A stretch of DNA of 64,000 bases from CAZPAV01 sp964584755 (lineage in GTDB: Bacteria > Actinomycetota > Acidimicrobiia > Spongiisociales > UBA5794), in the NCBI GenBank assembly GCA_964584755.1, contig CAZPAV010000009.1, positions 1 through 64,000 of the forward strand, read 5' to 3'. This document shows positions 7,957-16,567 of this stretch, in pieces (the stretch's first letter is position 1; each line of letters starts with the position of its first letter). The position numbers and the translations under genes are program-made. A model generated the notes under the pieces. That model had not been told where the DNA came from. It did no database searches and was given only the letters and a program-made list of their open reading frames with translations.

Positions 7957-9591
7957 ATGGCTGCCAAGCAACTCAGGTTCAACGAGGAGGCCCGGCGCGG
8001 GCTCCAGACGGGCGTCGACAAGCTCGCCGACACCGTCAAGGTGACGCTCGGACCCAAGGGACGCAACGTCGTCCTCGAGAAGAAGTGGGGCGCACCCACG
8101 ATCACGAACGACGGCGTGACCATCGCCAAGGAGATCGAGTTCGACGACCCGTGGGAGAACATGGGCGCCCAGCTCGCCAAGGAGGTCGCCAACAAGACGA
8201 ACGACGTCGCCGGTGACGGCACGACGACGGCGACCGTCCTCGCCCAGGCCATGGTCCAGGACGGCCTGAGGCTCGTCGCCGCGGGGTCGAACCCCATGGA
8301 GATGAAGCAGGGCATCGAGGAGGCCGTGGCGAAGGTCGTCGAGCACATCGCCGGCGCGGCGACGCCGGTGAACGCCGACGACCACGAGGCGATCGCCTAC
8401 GTGGCGGCGAACTCGGCCGCCGACAAGGTCATCGGCGAGCGGATCGCCGACGCCATGCAGAAGGTCGGGAACGAGGGCGTCATCACCGTCGAGGACAGCC
8501 AGACCTTCGGGGTCGAGCTCGAGTTCACCGAGGGGATGCAGTTCGACAAGGGGTACATCTCCCCCTACTTCATCACCGACCCCGATCGGCAGGAGGCGGT
8601 CCTCGAGGACCCGTTCGTCCTCATCGCCAACCAGAAGATCGGCTCGGTACAGGACCTCCTCCCGGTCCTCGAGAAGGTGATGCAGGCCGGGAAGCCGCTG
8701 CTCGTCATCGCCGAGGACGTCGAGGGTGAGGCGCTGGCGACGCTCGTGGTGAACAAGATCCGCGGCACGTTCTCGTCGGTCGCGGTGAAGGCCCCCGGGT
8801 TCGGGGAGCGGCGCAAGGCCATGCTCCAGGACATCGCCATCCTCACGGGCGGCACGGTCATCTCCGAGGAGGTCGGCCTCAAGCTCGAGAACACGACCCT
8901 CGACTTGTTGGGCAAGGCCCGCAAGATCGTCGTCACCAAGGACGACACCACCATCGTCGAGGGCGCCGGCTCCCTCGAGGAGGTCCAGGCCCGGATCAAG
9001 CAGATCAAGCAGGAGATCGAGAACTCCGACTCCGACTGGGATCGGGAGAAGCTCTCCGAGCGGCTGGCCAAGCTCTCCGGCGGGGTGGCCGTGATCAAGG
9101 TCGGCGCCGCCACCGAGGTGGAGCTCAAGGAGAAGAAGCACCGGATCGAGGACGCCATCCAGGCGACTCGCGCCGCCGTCGAGGAGGGCATCGTCCCCGG
9201 CGGGGGCGTGGCGCTCCTGCGGGCGACCGCCGCGGTCGACAAGCTGCGCGGCGGCAGCGACGACGTGAAGGCCGGCCGCCAGATCGTGCGGCGGGCCCTC
9301 GAGGCGCCGCTGCGGCAGATCTCGGTGAACGCCGGGTTCGAGGGCGGCGTCGTCGTGGAGCGGGTGCGGACCTCCGACGACCTCTCGTTCGGCTTCAACG
9401 CCGCGACCGGTGTGTACGAGGACCTCATGGCGGCCGGGATCATCGACCCGGCCAAGGTGACCCGCTCGACGTTGCAGAACGCGGCGTCCATCGCGGCGCT
9501 CCTCATCACCACCGAGGCGCTCGTGGCCGAGGAGAAGGAGGAGACCCCTCCGGCGCCCGGCGGTGGCCACGACCACGGCATGGACTTCTGA
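7957..9591 (+). CDS. groEL: Chaperonin GroEL
   Basis: This 544-residue chaperonin has the GDGTTTATVLAQ ATP-binding segment, KAPGFGERRKAML, and VEEGIVPGGGVALLR. The C-terminal tail is GGGHDHGMDF instead of the Gly-Gly-Met repeat of E. coli. Such His-containing tails are frequent in actinobacterial GroEL paralogues. A GGAGGAAG ribosome site lies just upstream. A perfect terminator follows the stop codon. Confidence 0.97.
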   Translation: MAAKQLRFNEEARRGLQTGVDKLADTVKVTLGPKGRNVVLEKKWGAPTITNDGVTIAKEIEFDDPWENMGAQLAKEVANKTNDVAGDGTTTATVLAQAMVQDGLRLVAAGSNPMEMKQGIEEAVAKVVEHIAGAATPVNADDHEAIAYVAANSAADKVIGERIADAMQKVGNEGVITVEDSQTFGVELEFTEGMQFDKGYISPYFITDPDRQEAVLEDPFVLIANQKIGSVQDLLPVLEKVMQAGKPLLVIAEDVEGEALATLVVNKIRGTFSSVAVKAPGFGERRKAMLQDIAILTGGTVISEEVGLKLENTTLDLLGKARKIVVTKDDTTIVEGAGSLEEVQARIKQIKQEIENSDSDWDREKLSERLAKLSGGVAVIKVGAATEVELKEKKHRIEDAIQATRAAVEEGIVPGGGVALLRATAAVDKLRGGSDDVKAGRQIVRRALEAPLRQISVNAGFEGGVVVERVRTSDDLSFGFNAATGVYEDLMAAGIIDPAKVTRSTLQNAASIAALLITTEALVAEEKEETPPAPGGGHDHGMDF

Positions 9592-9606
9592 CCACGCCCG
9601 AGCACG

Positions 9607-9640
9607 GACGAGGGGCGGCCCCGGTGGGCCGCCCCTCGTC
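9607..9640 (+). terminator. Terminator after groEL
   Basis: Two perfectly complementary 15-base arms (9607-9621 and 9626-9640) flank a four-base loop, 15 bases after the groEL stop. It also lies downstream of the convergent ATP-grasp gene and could act in both directions. Confidence 0.85.
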
Positions 9641-9688
9641 GCGTCCCGGGGGTCGCCGCCCTCGGGGCGGCGGTCGGGCCTGCGGCGG

Positions 9689-10915
9689 TCAGCAGCGAGG
9701 CGGGAGGTCGCCGGCAGGTTCGACCCGCACCGTGATGCGGCGCCACGCCTCGCGCAGGGCGGTCTCCACCGCGGCCGGGTCGGGGCCCTCGGCGAAGAGG
9801 AAGGCGAGGTAGCGGTCCCCCTCCGGGAGCGGGACGAGGGGGCGTCCGGTCGGGATCGTCGGTTCGAAGGCGGTGATCCCCCGGACCGCGAGCGCCGCGG
9901 CGACCCCGGCGAACCCGGCGAGACGTCCCGCGGCGGGGACGGGGAGCATGAGGACCCCCGAGGCGCGCCGCGCCGGACGGTGGTCCGCGCCCGGGAGTCC
10001 GAGCGCGCCGCGGAGGATCACCGACTCGAGGGTCTCCGCGAGGAGACCGAAGAGGAGGGAGCGGCCGCAGAGACCCCCGATGGGCCGGGCGGCGACCTCG
10101 ATGAGGACCGGCCCCTCCGGACCCACCCGCAGCTCGGCGTGGATCGGGCCGGCGACGAGTCCGAGCGCGGCGACGGCGCGCCGGGTCACGTCCGCCAGCG
10201 CCGCCCGGACGGCCGCGGGGTGACGGGAGGGGGTCACGAGGAGCGTCTCGGGGAACGTCGGCCCCTCCATGGGATCCGGCTTGTCGAGGACGGCGAGGAT
10301 CTCGAGCTCGCCGTGGACGACGAGCCCCTCGAGGACGACCTCGGCACCGGGGACGTACTCCTCCACGACGAGGGGTCGATCCGGGTCCGCCCCTGCGGCT
10401 CGCACGACGCGACGGATGCGCGCCTCGGCGGCGGCGGCCTGCGCCGGGTCGTCGACCCGGAGCACCCCCCGACTCGCCGCGAGCATGGCGGGCTTCACGA
10501 CGCAGGGGTACCCGAGCCGGCCGGCCACGGCCGCCACCGTCCCCGGCGGTGCGACCGCGAACCGCGGTTGGGGGACCCCCGCCGCCTCGAGCCGGCGGCG
10601 CAGGAGCACCTTGTCGCAGGTGGCGGCGACCGCGTCGAGCGGGTTGTGGGCGAGCCCGAGCTCGGCGGCGGCCCGGGCTGCGATCCCCACGCCCCGATCG
10701 TCGACGGCGACGACCGCCTGCGGGGTGGGCCGCAGTCGGGCGATGCGGGCTGCGGACCACTCCGGTCGGAGGAAGTCGACGAGGACACGACGGGCCCGAC
10801 CCACCTGGGCGATGGGGGCGGTGGCGTCGGAGGCCACGACGACATCGAGGCGCAGACCAGCGGCCGCCGCGACGAAGTCGGCCAGCCGGTAGCTCTCGGC
10901 CGGTGCCACGAGCAC
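9689..10915 (-). CDS. ATP-grasp ligase, L-amino-acid-ligase-like
   Basis: This protein of about 408 residues has an ATP-grasp fold: the PCVVKPAM-x-ASRGV lysine segment, VVEEYVPGAEV, and a metal-binding IEVAARPIGG segment. The C-terminal part (SGVLMLPVPAAGRL onward) looks like the second C-terminal domain of BacD-type L-amino acid ligases. Such enzymes join a carboxylate to an amine via an acyl phosphate; the substrates here are unknown. I prefer the GTG at 10915, just before the VLVAPAESYR strand. An upstream ATG at 10991 would overlap the start of the divergent Fe-S gene. It stands alone, divergent from the NfuA-like gene. Confidence 0.75.
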   Translation of the reverse strand: MLVAPAESYRLADFVAAAAGLRLDVVVASDATAPIAQVGRARRVLVDFLRPEWSAARIARLRPTPQAVVAVDDRGVGIAARAAAELGLAHNPLDAVAATCDKVLLRRRLEAAGVPQPRFAVAPPGTVAAVAGRLGYPCVVKPAMLAASRGVLRVDDPAQAAAAEARIRRVVRAAGADPDRPLVVEEYVPGAEVVLEGLVVHGELEILAVLDKPDPMEGPTFPETLLVTPSRHPAAVRAALADVTRRAVAALGLVAGPIHAELRVGPEGPVLIEVAARPIGGLCGRSLLFGLLAETLESVILRGALGLPGADHRPARRASGVLMLPVPAAGRLAGFAGVAAALAVRGITAFEPTIPTGRPLVPLPEGDRYLAFLFAEGPDPAAVETALREAWRRITVRVEPAGDLPPRC

Positions 10916-10988
10916 GACGCGGTCGCGCCCGGAGCGACGCGGATCGTGGGAGAATGTCGTCCGTTCGATCGCCGACGAGGTGGAGCCC

Positions 10989-11621
10989 ATGCCCGAAGAG
11001 TCTCGCGTCCTGCACGTCACCGACCAAGCCCTTCGGAAGCTCCTCGACGTTCGGGCGACCGAACCCGACGCCGAGGAGCTGGCGCTCGTCATCCAGGTGA
11101 CCGGGGTCCGGGGAGCCTCCTACGCCTACGGGATGCACCTCGTGCGTCTCGACGCCGTCACCGACGGCGACCACCTCGAGCGTCACGGCGACCTCCCGGT
11201 CGTCGTCCCGGCGGGGAGCGTCTCCCAGCTCCGTGGGGCCACGCTCCGGATGTCCCGGGACCTCCTCAACCCCGGTCTCGAGATCGACAACCCCAACTCC
11301 CCCTCCCCGACGATCCTCGGGGACGGGCCCCGGCCGCAGCTCGAGGGCCCGGTGGCGCAGCGTGTGGAGCAGGTCATCACCGGACAGATCAACCCGGCGA
11401 TCGCCTCCCACGGCGGATGGGTGGAGCTCGTCGCGGTCGAGGACGACGTCGTCTACGTCCGCCTCGGCGGCGGGTGCCAGGGATGCGGTCTGGCGCCGGT
11501 GACGCTCTCGCAGGGGATCGAGACGACCATCCTCGCCATGGTGCCGGAGGTGTCCCGGGTGATGGACGTCACCGACCACGCCGCGGGGACGAATCCCTAC
11601 TACGAGCAGGCGAAGAAGTAG
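10989..11621 (+). CDS. nfuA: NfuA-type Fe-S biogenesis protein (HesB/IscA-like domain plus NifU C-terminal domain)
   Basis: This 210-residue protein has an N-terminal A-type (HesB/IscA-like) domain without its usual cysteines and a C-terminal NifU-like domain with the CxxC scaffold in GGGCQGCGLAPVTL. It probably assembles or delivers [4Fe-4S] clusters. The ATG at 10989 follows a GAGGTGG ribosome site; a GTG nine bases upstream is the alternative. The window holds many Fe-S enzymes (benzoyl-CoA reductase, HcrBC, OFORs, UDG, LeuC), so demand for such a carrier is plausible, but no direct link is visible. Confidence 0.88.
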   Translation: MPEESRVLHVTDQALRKLLDVRATEPDAEELALVIQVTGVRGASYAYGMHLVRLDAVTDGDHLERHGDLPVVVPAGSVSQLRGATLRMSRDLLNPGLEIDNPNSPSPTILGDGPRPQLEGPVAQRVEQVITGQINPAIASHGGWVELVAVEDDVVYVRLGGGCQGCGLAPVTLSQGIETTILAMVPEVSRVMDVTDHAAGTNPYYEQAKK

Positions 11622-11630
11622 GGACGCGGC

Positions 11631-12545
11631 TCACCCCGCCGTGAGGAGCCGGATCACCACCGGGAGGGTCACGACCGAGGCGAGCGTTCCGGTGAGGACG
11701 GTGGTGGTGACGAGGTCGGGGACCAGGTCGTGCTCGAGGGCGATGAGCGCGGTGAAGACCGCCGGAGGCATGGCGAGCTGAAGGACGACGACGCCGAAGG
11801 GGATCCCGGTGAGTCCGACCACTCCGGCGGTCGCGGCGGCGAGCAGCGGGGCGACGAGGAGCTTGGCGAGCAACGCCGGTGCCACGCGGAGGTCGGGTCG
11901 ACGACGGCGCATGCCGGCGAGCTGGATCCCGAGGGTGAGGAGCATCATGGGGATGAGGGCCGCGGCGACGAGGTCGACGGGACGGGCCAGCCACAGCGGC
12001 AGGGTGACGTTCCCGGCGTTGACGACCAGCGCGGGGAGGACCGCCAGGGTCAGGGGCGCGGTGACGGCGCGCCGCAGCGCCGCGGCGGCGCCGTGTTCGT
12101 TCCAGCGGGCCGCCGCCACGCCGACGACGATGCCGGTGAGGTTGACCGAGACGAGGACGATCCCGGCGAGGGGGAGGGCGTCCGCGCCGAAGGTGAAGGC
12201 CACGATGGCGAGACCGAAGTTGCCCACGTTGCCGTACACCGACGTGCTCAGGGTGGCGGCGACGACCTGCGGCTCCCGGCCGCTCGCTCGGGCGATGAGC
12301 CAACCGACGAGACCGGCGCCGGCGACGGCGAGCAGGGTGGCGAGGACGAGACGTCCCACGAGGCCGGCGGCGAGGTCGGCGCGGGCCAGGATGTCGAAGA
12401 CGAAGACGGGGCCGAGGATCCAGTAGGCGACCCGGGAGAGGGTCCTGGCGTCGAGGTCGAGCCGGCGACCGGCGACGATGCCGATCCCCACGACGAGGAA
12501 CACCGGGAGGAGGATGTCGGCGAAGATCCGGAGGAGCGCGGCCAC
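11631..12545 (-). CDS. AEC family (auxin efflux carrier-like) transporter
   Basis: This 304-residue integral membrane protein has about ten hydrophobic segments in two halves. It shows family features such as GRRLDLDARTLSRVAYWIL-type N-terminal sequence, STSVYGNVGNFGL in the first unwound helix region, and LAMPPAVFTALIAL in the second. AEC members export or exchange carboxylates such as malate or malonate; the substrate here is not predictable. It converges on nfuA with a 9-base gap. Confidence 0.85.
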   Translation of the reverse strand: MAALLRIFADILLPVFLVVGIGIVAGRRLDLDARTLSRVAYWILGPVFVFDILARADLAAGLVGRLVLATLLAVAGAGLVGWLIARASGREPQVVAATLSTSVYGNVGNFGLAIVAFTFGADALPLAGIVLVSVNLTGIVVGVAAARWNEHGAAAALRRAVTAPLTLAVLPALVVNAGNVTLPLWLARPVDLVAAALIPMMLLTLGIQLAGMRRRRPDLRVAPALLAKLLVAPLLAAATAGVVGLTGIPFGVVVLQLAMPPAVFTALIALEHDLVPDLVTTTVLTGTLASVVTLPVVIRLLTAG

Positions 12546-12578
12546 GGCCGGCGGCAGGCTAGTGGTCGACCCGCGGGA

Positions 12579-13193
12579 TCAGATCGGTCCCGGGGGCGAG
12601 ATCCGCCCCTCCGCCTCGAGGCGTCGCCGCTCGACCCGCCACTCGCGTTCGAGGATGCTCCAGATCGTGTGATCGAGCCACGTCGAGCCGACACGGACCT
12701 CGTCGCGCAGGATGCCCTCGTGGAGGAAGCCGAGCTTGCGCGCCACGTGCTCGGAGGCGACGTTGCCGACGGCGATGCGGAGCACGATCTTGTGCGCGGC
12801 GAGCTCCTCGAACCCGATCTCGACGACCCGGGCCGCGGCCTCGGTGGCGATCCCCGCCCCGGCCGCGTCGGAGCGGACCCAGTACCCGATCTCGGCGACG
12901 AGGTTCTGTCGGGAGACCCACCAGATGGAGACGTTCCCGAGGTGCCGGTCGGGATCGTCGTGGGCGCGGATGGCGAAGTCGAAGGCTCGTCCCTCGGCCC
13001 AGGCCGCCGCCGACTCCCGGATGAAGCGCTGCGCCACGCCACGGTCGTACCCGTTCGCCCAGGGGAGCCACGGCTGGAGGTCGGCGAGGGAGCTGCGCAC
13101 GGCCTCGTCGAGCGCCGCCGCGTCGCGACGGCGGAACGGCCGGAGGAGGAGTCGCGGGGTGGCCCGGGGACGGGTGGGGAGGTGACGCGCCAT
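12579..13193 (-). CDS. GNAT N-acetyltransferase (RimJ/RimL-like)
   Basis: This 204-residue acetyltransferase has the typical RLLLRPFRRRDA opening, EIGYWVRSDAAGAGIATEA acetyl-CoA segment, and IAVGNVASEHVARKLGF near the C-terminus. It could acetylate a ribosomal protein N-terminus or a small molecule. The ATG at 13193 is chosen because a TACCAT -10 lies seven bases upstream, which fits a leaderless transcript; an ATG at 13202 would overlap that element. Confidence 0.85.
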   Translation of the reverse strand: MARHLPTRPRATPRLLLRPFRRRDAAALDEAVRSSLADLQPWLPWANGYDRGVAQRFIRESAAAWAEGRAFDFAIRAHDDPDRHLGNVSIWWVSRQNLVAEIGYWVRSDAAGAGIATEAAARVVEIGFEELAAHKIVLRIAVGNVASEHVARKLGFLHEGILRDEVRVGSTWLDHTIWSILEREWRVERRRLEAEGRISPPGPI

Positions 13194-13200
13194 GCCGGTC

Positions 13201-13217
13201 ATGGTACGGCGTATCAT
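13201..13217. promoter_or_regulatory. Back-to-back -10 elements of divergent leaderless promoters
   Basis: On the minus strand TACCAT (13201-13206) lies seven bases before the GNAT ATG at 13193. On the plus strand TATCAT (13212-13217) lies six bases before the GTG at 13224. The two start codons are only about 30 bases apart, so polymerase binding should be mutually exclusive. No Shine-Dalgarno sequence is present for either gene. Confidence 0.5.
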
Positions 13218-13223
13218 CGGCCG

Positions 13224-13757
13224 GTGGACCCCTGGACCCGTCTCGCCGCCCTCCCGCCGGTCGTCGACCCCGAGGAGGGGAAGGCCGCGGTCCTCGTTCC
13301 CCTGTACGGGGACGGCGCAGGGAGCGTCCGGCTCATCCTCACGAAACGACCCGAGGCGATGCGGACGCACCCCGGGGACGTCGTGTTCCCCGGCGGCGCC
13401 ATCGAGGACGGCGAGGGGCCCATCGAGGCCGCGCTCCGGGAGGCGGGCGAGGAGATCGCCCTCCCGCCCACCGCGGTGGAGGCGATCCTCGGCGGGCTCA
13501 CCCCGGTGACGACCCGGGAACGCACCCGGCTCATCGTCCCGGTGGTGGCGCGGATCCGTCGCCCGGCCCGCCTCGTGCCGGATCCCGCCGAGGTGGCGGC
13601 CATCATCGAGCCGACCCTCGACGAGCTGCTCGACGAGTCGCGGTGGCGACGATCGACGTGGCGGGGCCGGGAGCTGTGGTTCTACGAGTTCGCCGAGGGG
13701 ACCCTGTGGGGGGCGACGGCGTTCGTCGTGCGCGAGCTGTTGGGGTATCTGCGGTGA
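13224..13757 (+). CDS. NUDIX hydrolase, CoA pyrophosphatase type
   Basis: This 177-residue protein resembles NudL/PCD1-like CoA diphosphatases. The segment before the NUDIX box, LTKRPEAMRTHPGDVVFPGG, matches the CoA-specific motif (LLTKR...R/H-x-G-x-V-x-FPGG). The NUDIX box itself (GGAIEDGEGPIEAALREAGEEIAL) keeps the catalytic REAGEE residues; the usual late Gly is Ala. It may control CoA turnover or remove oxidised CoA. The GTG start is placed six bases after a -10 element, and the stop overlaps the next gene by four bases. Confidence 0.85.
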   Translation: MDPWTRLAALPPVVDPEEGKAAVLVPLYGDGAGSVRLILTKRPEAMRTHPGDVVFPGGAIEDGEGPIEAALREAGEEIALPPTAVEAILGGLTPVTTRERTRLIVPVVARIRRPARLVPDPAEVAAIIEPTLDELLDESRWRRSTWRGRELWFYEFAEGTLWGATAFVVRELLGYLR

Positions 13758-15151
13758 CGCTGGGGATGACCCCCGAGGAGTTCCGACGGCACGGCCACGC
13801 GCTCGTGGACTGGGTGGCCCACTACCTCGAGCACGTCGAGGAGGAGCCGATCCTCGCCCGCGTCCCCCCCGGCGAGATCCGCTCCCGGCTCCCCGCCACC
13901 GCCCCCGAGGAGCCGGAGCCGTTCGCCGCGGTCCTGCGCGACCTCGACGAGATCATCATGCCGGGCATCAGCCACTGGCAGCACCCGGGGTGGTTCGCGT
14001 ACTTCCCCGCCAACGCCGCCCCGGCGGCGATCCTCGGGGAGCTCGCCGCGGCGGGCCTCGGGGTCCAGGGCATGTTGTGGTCGACGAGTCCGGCCTGCAC
14101 CGAGCTCGAGTCGCACGTGCTCGACTGGCTGGTGGACCTGCTCGGCCTGCCCGGCTCCTGGAAGACGACCGGCCCCGGCGGCGGCGTCATCCAGATGAGC
14201 GCGTCCGACTCGACCCACACCGCCCTCGTCGTGGCCCGGCGCCTCGCCGAGGAGCGGAGGGAGGGCGCGCCGGTCGTGTACGCCTCGGAGCAGTCCCACT
14301 CCTCGGTGGAGAAGGGCGCCCGAGTGGCGGGGTACCGCCACGTGCGGGTGATCCCGGTCGACGGCTCCTTCGCCCTCCGACCCGACGCGCTCGCCACGGC
14401 GGTGACCGCGGACGTGGCCGCGGGGCGGGTCCCGGCCGTGGTGGTGAGCACGGTCGGCACGACCGGAACCACCGCCGTGGACCCGGTGCGGGCCGTCGGC
14501 GAGATCGCCCGGGAGCGGGGGATGTGGCACCACGTGGACGCCGCGTACGCCGGCACCGCCATGATCTGTCCCGAGTTCCGACACCACCAGGACGGGCTCG
14601 AGCTCGTGGACTCCTACGTGTTCAACCCCCACAAGTGGATGGGGGCGAACTTCGACTGCTCGGTGTTCTACGTCGCCGATCGCCGACCGCTGCTCGAGAC
14701 GTTGCGCATCCTCCCCCCGTACCTGCGGAACGCGGCGAGCGAGTCGGGGGAGGTGATCGACTACCGCGACTGGCACGTCCCCTTGGGGCGGCGGTTCCGG
14801 GCCCTGAAGCTGTGGTTCCTCCTGCGCAGCGCGGGAGCTCGAGGCATTCGGGAGATGGTGCGCGAGCACGTGCGGCTCGCCCGGGAGCTCGCCGGACGTC
14901 TCGAGGCCGATCCGCGGTTCGTCCTCGTCGCCCCCGTGCCCTTCGCCCTCGTGACGTTCCGTCACGTCGGCGGGGACGAGGCGACCGAGCGGCTCGCCGC
15001 CGCGCTCAACGCGACCGGTGAGGTGGCGGTCACCCCCTCATACGGCGGGGGTCACGCCTACATCCGCGTGTCCGTCGGGCAGCTCGGTACGCGACGGCGA
15101 CACGTGGAGCGGCTCTGGGAGCTCCTCGACGGGCTCGCCCCGGCCGGGTGA
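13754..15151 (+). CDS. Group II PLP-dependent decarboxylase (aromatic L-amino acid decarboxylase-like)
   Basis: This 465-residue enzyme matches the aromatic amino acid decarboxylase group. It has the N-terminal signature ISHWQHPGWFAYFP, GMLWSTSPACTELE, the HVDAAYAG motif and the PLP lysine K294 in FNPHKWMG. Tryptophan, tyrosine or phenylalanine are plausible substrates; a related aldehyde-forming function cannot be excluded. It is translationally coupled (GTGA) to the CoA pyrophosphatase gene. It ends in a bidirectional terminator shared with the TetR gene of the benzoyl-CoA reductase operon. Confidence 0.88.
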   Translation: MTLGMTPEEFRRHGHALVDWVAHYLEHVEEEPILARVPPGEIRSRLPATAPEEPEPFAAVLRDLDEIIMPGISHWQHPGWFAYFPANAAPAAILGELAAAGLGVQGMLWSTSPACTELESHVLDWLVDLLGLPGSWKTTGPGGGVIQMSASDSTHTALVVARRLAEERREGAPVVYASEQSHSSVEKGARVAGYRHVRVIPVDGSFALRPDALATAVTADVAAGRVPAVVVSTVGTTGTTAVDPVRAVGEIARERGMWHHVDAAYAGTAMICPEFRHHQDGLELVDSYVFNPHKWMGANFDCSVFYVADRRPLLETLRILPPYLRNAASESGEVIDYRDWHVPLGRRFRALKLWFLLRSAGARGIREMVREHVRLARELAGRLEADPRFVLVAPVPFALVTFRHVGGDEATERLAAALNATGEVAVTPSYGGGHAYIRVSVGQLGTRRRHVERLWELLDGLAPAG

Positions 15152-15166
15152 GGTCACCCGGCCGGG
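15139..15166. terminator. Bidirectional terminator spanning two stop codons
   Basis: Perfect 13-base arms (15139-15151 and 15154-15166) are separated by GG. The left arm contains the last codons and stop of the + strand decarboxylase and the right arm those of the - strand TetR gene. As a result both proteins end in Pro-Ala-Gly. It should stop both transcripts. Confidence 0.85.
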
Positions 15167-15795
15167 AGGGCGCGCAGGAAGGTGAGGACCGCCCGACGGG
15201 TCGCCTCGCGGTAGCGGGGATGGGCCGCCTTCCAGTCCGTCTCCTGGAGCCAGAGGAGGAACATCCCGTCGATGATGGCCCGCACCACGTCGGCGGTCTC
15301 CTCCACGTCCCCGTCCGGGAAGACCCCTCGCGTCATCCCGAGACGGACGACGTCCCCGTACGTCGAGTTGACGATGGAGCGGAACGTGGCGTTGAGCTCG
15401 CCGAAGCGGTCCATCCGGGAGGCGTAGTCGAGGAGATCGAGGTAGAGCAGGTAGAAACGACGGTTCGCGTCGGCGTCGAAGAAGATGGCGTCGATCATCG
15501 CCTCCACCTGCGCCTCGGGGGAGTCGGCGGTCGCCACCGCCCGGCGGATCCGCTCCGCGGTGCGCGAGAGCGCCCAGTGCATGGTGGCGAGGATGAAGCG
15601 GTCCCGCGTGGCGAAGTGGTAGAGGATGACCCCCTTGCTCACCCCGGCGCGATCGGCGATCTCCTGCAGGGAGACGCGGTGCACCCCGTCCTCGGTGAAC
15701 GCCTGGTAGGCGGTGCGGACGAGACGGACCTGCTTGGGCGTCAGCTCACCGGGGCGGGCGACGTCGGCGTTGGGTTCGGTCGTGGTCGTGGCCAT
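15154..15795 (-). CDS. TetR family regulator (end of the benzoyl-CoA reductase operon)
   Basis: This 213-residue regulator has a clear N-terminal helix-turn-helix (VSLQEIADRAGVSKGVILYHF at about residues 40-60) and an alpha-helical ligand domain. The ATG at 15795 follows a GGAGG site; a TTG 12 bases upstream is less likely. It is the last gene of the minus-strand bcr operon, 17 bases after the SDR. By position it is the best candidate to bind the palindrome at 23370-23387. An aryl- or alicyclic acyl-CoA is a plausible ligand, by inference. Confidence 0.88.
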   Translation of the reverse strand: MATTTTEPNADVARPGELTPKQVRLVRTAYQAFTEDGVHRVSLQEIADRAGVSKGVILYHFATRDRFILATMHWALSRTAERIRRAVATADSPEAQVEAMIDAIFFDADANRRFYLLYLDLLDYASRMDRFGELNATFRSIVNSTYGDVVRLGMTRGVFPDGDVEETADVVRAIIDGMFLLWLQETDWKAAHPRYREATRRAVLTFLRALPAG

Positions 15796-15812
15796 GTCGG
15801 CCTCCAAGCTAG

Positions 15813-16556
15813 CTAGCCCATCACGAGTCCGCCGCTCACCCCGAGGGTCTGGCCCGTGATGAAGCTCGCCCGATCCGAGGCGAGGAACACCATGGCCGCG
15901 GCGACCTCCTCGGGCGTGCCGAAGCGGCGGATGGGGGTGGCGCGGACGATGGCCTCCATGAGCTTGCCGTGCCCGGCGTCGATCATGCCCTGGAGGAGCG
16001 GGGTCTCGACGAGTCCGGGGGCGACGACGTTGACCCTGATGCCGTGGCGGGCCACCTCACGGGCGATGGCCTTGGAGAAGGCGATGACGCCACCCTTCGC
16101 CCCGGAGTAGACGGCCTCGCCGGAGGAGCCGTTCCGGCCCGCCTCGGACGCGGTGTTCACCACGACGCCGCGACCCCGCTCGATCATGTGGGGTAGGACG
16201 GCGTGACACGTGGAGAGCACGCCCTTGAGGTTGATGCCGAGCACCCGATCCCAGAACTCGGGGGTCGTCTCGAGGAAGGGCTTGATGCGGTCCCATCCGG
16301 CGACGTTCACCAGGACGTCGATGCCACCCGTCTCGGCGATCACCTCGCTCACCCCGGCGGCGACCGCCTCCGGATCGGAGACGTCCATGGGGACGGCGAA
16401 GGCGCCGGCGTGGGCGGCCGCCGCCGCGGCGGCCCCCTCGGCGTTGAGGTCGGCGATCGCCACCCGGGCCCCTTCGGCGGCGAAGGCGGCCACCGCGGCC
16501 CGGCCGATCCCGCTGGCGCCGCCGGTGACGAGCACGACCCGATCTGTGAACTCCAT
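15813..16556 (-). CDS. badH: BadH-like short-chain dehydrogenase (hydroxy-alicyclic acyl-CoA dehydrogenase)
   Basis: This 247-residue SDR has the TGGASGIG dinucleotide motif, NVAGWDRIKPF, the catalytic Ser and YSGAK pair, and the ending ITGQTLGVSGGLVMG. Compared from memory with BadH, the 2-hydroxycyclohexanecarboxyl-CoA dehydrogenase of Rhodopseudomonas palustris, it shares the NNAGWD-IFKPF-like segment, GSSGEAVY before the lysine, and the VSGGLTM-like tail. In this operon it would oxidise a ring-hydroxylated acyl-CoA to the beta-keto form before ring opening. No zinc-type 6-hydroxycyclohexene-carbonyl-CoA dehydrogenase was found, so this SDR may fill that step. Confidence 0.78.
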   Translation of the reverse strand: MEFTDRVVLVTGGASGIGRAAVAAFAAEGARVAIADLNAEGAAAAAAAHAGAFAVPMDVSDPEAVAAGVSEVIAETGGIDVLVNVAGWDRIKPFLETTPEFWDRVLGINLKGVLSTCHAVLPHMIERGRGVVVNTASEAGRNGSSGEAVYSGAKGGVIAFSKAIAREVARHGIRVNVVAPGLVETPLLQGMIDAGHGKLMEAIVRATPIRRFGTPEEVAAAMVFLASDRASFITGQTLGVSGGLVMG

Positions 16557-16567
16557 CGTCGATCCTC

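Noticed and set aside
8565..11579. A minus-strand frame of about 1000 codons across groEL and nfuA
   Set aside because: It is opposite two well-identified genes and has shadow-like composition; the real minus gene here is the ATP-grasp ligase in another frame.
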